From Flavobacterium frigoris PS1 (lineage in GTDB: Bacteria; Bacteroidota; Bacteroidia; Flavobacteriales; Flavobacteriaceae), in the NCBI RefSeq assembly GCF_000252125.1, contig NZ_AHKF01000005.1, forward strand, positions 1 through 64,000: DNA of 64,000 nucleotides, written 5' to 3'. Below, one piece after another: positions 62,418 to 64,000 of the stretch. The first letter of the stretch is position 1, and each line of letters begins with the position of its first letter. Under the pieces are notes generated by a model. The model ran no database searches. It was not told the origin of the DNA and saw nothing but the letters and a program-made list of their open reading frames with translations. Position numbers and translations under genes: made by a program.

Positions 62418-62552
62418 AATTGAAATTAGTAAAGTACTCTTTTTTTAAAAAAATATTTAGACAAAAAAATCTGAAATTTTAGTGTTGTTTTTTTTAACGC
62501 ATAAAATTGGTTATCATTGCTTAAATCTGATTTATAAAAAAAATATTACAAA

Positions 62553-63155
62553 ATGATTATTCAATTTAAATTTGTCATTGCACTAGCAATTTGTTTAACA
62601 TTCACTCAACTCAGTCACGGACAATATTTTGCTGAAGTAAACTACGGACTTAACGGTTCTATTTACCCTACGACACACTCTTTAGCACATACTGGCGTAG
62701 GCTTTGGTTATATGGACCCCAACACAACATTAGGAGCAAAATTAGATTTTGGTTTAGATAAATTCCGCACTAACAATACAGGAAAAGAACTAGGAAGTGA
62801 TCTTTACAGATTAAGCTTACAGGCAGTCTGCAACATTTCTAATTTAATTAATGAACGAAGTTATTACGACAGAATCAACGTCTTAATTCATAGCGGTCTG
62901 GGATACACACTTGCTAAGCCTATTTCAACAAAAAAAATTAATGACCACATAGTCAATGTAATTATGGGGATTACTCCTAAATATAAACTATCCAGAAACA
63001 TAGCTCTAACATTAGATGCTTCGCTGTTATTTAACATCGCACAAAGCTACCGATATGATATTGATTATGATCTTCCTAATAAAAGGGCTAGCAAATTTAC
63101 GGGAACTAACTACAACGCAGCAGCAGGAATATTATATACTTTTGATAGTAATTAA
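62553..63155 (+). CDS. Small outer-membrane beta-barrel protein
   Basis: A 200-residue exported protein with a signal peptide (to SHGQ) and a porin-family beta-barrel pattern: alternating hydrophobic strands such as FGYMDPNTTLGAKLDFG, YRLSLQAVCNISNLIN, LIHSGLGYTLAKPI, and a final strand ending YNAAAGILYTFDSN. It resembles OmpW/OmpX-like small barrels without a recognised binding site. It is in the last plus-strand gene of the window and is followed by a strong palindromic terminator. Confidence 0.8.
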   Translation: MIIQFKFVIALAICLTFTQLSHGQYFAEVNYGLNGSIYPTTHSLAHTGVGFGYMDPNTTLGAKLDFGLDKFRTNNTGKELGSDLYRLSLQAVCNISNLINERSYYDRINVLIHSGLGYTLAKPISTKKINDHIVNVIMGITPKYKLSRNIALTLDASLLFNIAQSYRYDIDYDLPNKRASKFTGTNYNAAAGILYTFDSN

Positions 63156-63175
63156 TTAATATTTAAAAAAAAATA

Positions 63176-63214
63176 AAAAGAAAGCCGTTCAAATAATTTG
63201 AACGGCTTTCTTTT
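63176..63214. terminator. Bidirectional terminator between the small barrel and OmpA genes
   Basis: AAAAGAAAGCCGTTCAAA pairs perfectly with TTTGAACGGCTTTCTTTT around a three-base loop. It lies between convergent genes. Confidence 0.9.
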
Positions 63215-63239
63215 TATTATAGTATAGCAAGCGATACTT

Positions 63240-63935
63240 TTAGTTTCCCGCTTCCGTTTTAGCATCTTCCCTCATTTTATCATTTGCGGTAATCGCAAAC
63301 TCAACACGACGGTTTTGGCTTCTTCCTTCTACAGTTTCATTTGATGCAATTGGATCGGCTATACCTAACCCAGTAACATTAAATCTGCTTGAAGATACTC
63401 CTTTACTTACTAAATAACTTCTAACAGAAGCTGCTCTTTCTCCAGATAACTTTAGGTTAAAATCTGCAGGACCAGTGCTATCTGTATATCCAAATATTGT
63501 AATATCAGTGTCTGCATATTCTGAAAACACAGGAACTAATTTATCCAAATTCGCTTTGGCAGTGGCTGTCAAAGTAGATTTGTTAGTATCAAAACGTACT
63601 GCATTTTCATTTAGCACTAATTGAATCCCCTCACCTACACGTTTTACCTCAGCTCCCGGAAGCACTTCGTCAATTTGTCTGGCTTGTTTATCCATTTTGT
63701 TTCCAATAACTCCACCAGCAACACCACCAACGACACCGCCAAGAACAGCTCCCATAGCACCTTTTCCACCTTTTCCAAGATTGTTTCCAAGAATTGCTCC
63801 TATTACAGCACCACTCGCTGCTCCAATTCCAGCTCCTCTTTGTGTATTATTCGTGTTTTTTAAAGCTTCACAACTTGTGAATACTGTCCCCATGGACATC
63901 ATCATTAAAGCCAATGCTATAGAAATCTTTTTCAT
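63240..63935 (-). CDS. OmpA-family lipoprotein with glycine zipper
   Basis: A 231-residue envelope protein. The signal peptide ends with lipobox VFTSC. A Gly-zipper membrane-associated segment (about 34-81; GAGIGAASGAVIGAILG, GVVGGVAGGVIGNKMD) precedes an OmpA C-terminal peptidoglycan-binding domain (about 105-220; ITIFGYTDSTGPADFN, LSGERAASVRSYL, EGRSQNRRVEFAI). It is expected to tether the outer membrane to peptidoglycan. The two domains are joined by a short acidic linker. Confidence 0.92.
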   Translation of the reverse strand: MKKISIALALMMMSMGTVFTSCEALKNTNNTQRGAGIGAASGAVIGAILGNNLGKGGKGAMGAVLGGVVGGVAGGVIGNKMDKQARQIDEVLPGAEVKRVGEGIQLVLNENAVRFDTNKSTLTATAKANLDKLVPVFSEYADTDITIFGYTDSTGPADFNLKLSGERAASVRSYLVSKGVSSSRFNVTGLGIADPIASNETVEGRSQNRRVEFAITANDKMREDAKTEAGN

Positions 63936-64000
63936 AATTATATTTTTTAATTTAATTGTAAAATTAGTTTGCTCTTTGAAATTGGTAAACTACATCTGTT

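Noticed and set aside
1..64000. CRISPR array, prophage or insertion sequence
   Set aside because: No regularly spaced repeats, integrase or transposase motifs, or terminal inverted repeats with target duplications were found.

Overview
The window is a 64 kb piece of an AT-rich chromosome from a member of the Bacteroidota, most likely Flavobacterium or a close relative in Flavobacteriaceae. The evidence is two large secreted proteins with type IX secretion (T9SS) sorting domains, promoters with the Bacteroidota -7 consensus TAnnTTTG, outer-membrane and lipoprotein families typical of this phylum (DUF2807 head-GIN, DUF5683, DUF4870, beta-barrel receptors), and very few Shine-Dalgarno-like sites. 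No phage, transposase, CRISPR array or rRNA operon is visible. Nearly everything is chromosomal core or envelope biology.

Layout. 1-6.6 kb: the 3' part of a giant T9SS adhesin (its 5' end lies outside the window) and a small Cys/Lys-rich exported protein. 6.7-11.7 kb: a hotdog-fold protein, then DUF4870, a structured RNA element, and a PadR-PspC-DUF2807 operon followed by a second DUF2807 gene; this looks like an envelope-stress module. 11.8-17.9 kb: trxB, tRNA-Pro, then parA-parB-DUF5683-dapB-lepB. 18-26.5 kb: WbqC, a membrane-anchored EEP hydrolase, two rhomboid proteases, mutL, ribH, a TPR protein and recF. 26.5-35.6 kb: rhodanese lipoprotein, DUF2461, GT4, murB, PaiB-like protein, GT2 overlapping an ECF sigma factor, a TonB-like protein, lipA, gapdh. 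35.6-43.4 kb: TPR hybrid histidine kinase, purine nucleoside phosphorylase and lpxK (opposite strand), Nif3, a cysteine-free 'zinc-ribbon' protein, an alpha/beta hydrolase, rluF. 43.4-50.5 kb (minus strand): corA, DUF1801, folD, ffh, a DUF4382 lipoprotein, argS. 50.6-64 kb: a 1427-residue T9SS type B protein, an outer-membrane beta-barrel receptor, fabH, an S9 peptidase, an orphan ABC ATPase, a small beta-barrel protein and an OmpA-family lipoprotein.

How the parts fit. lepB, lpxK, murB, rhomboids, OmpA, the TonB-like protein and the beta-barrels build and service the envelope; the T9SS cargo proteins are displayed on or released from the surface; ffh feeds the export route; recF and mutL maintain the genome and parAB would partition it.

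Most interesting signals. (1) Two copies of a structured intergenic RNA element (7786-7890 plus, 58784-58878 minus) that share conserved blocks and differ in paired arms. (2) A 10-codon acidic leader ORF in the 5' leader of the CorA magnesium transporter. (3) A decayed duplicate of the rluF 3' end on the far side of corA, so that corA is bracketed by a direct repeat. (4) A zinc-ribbon family protein that has lost all four ligand cysteines. (5) A MutL whose endonuclease motif is degenerate. (6) A family of TTTAAA-rich or related intergenic inverted repeats. All calls are from reading the sequence; no database searches were possible.
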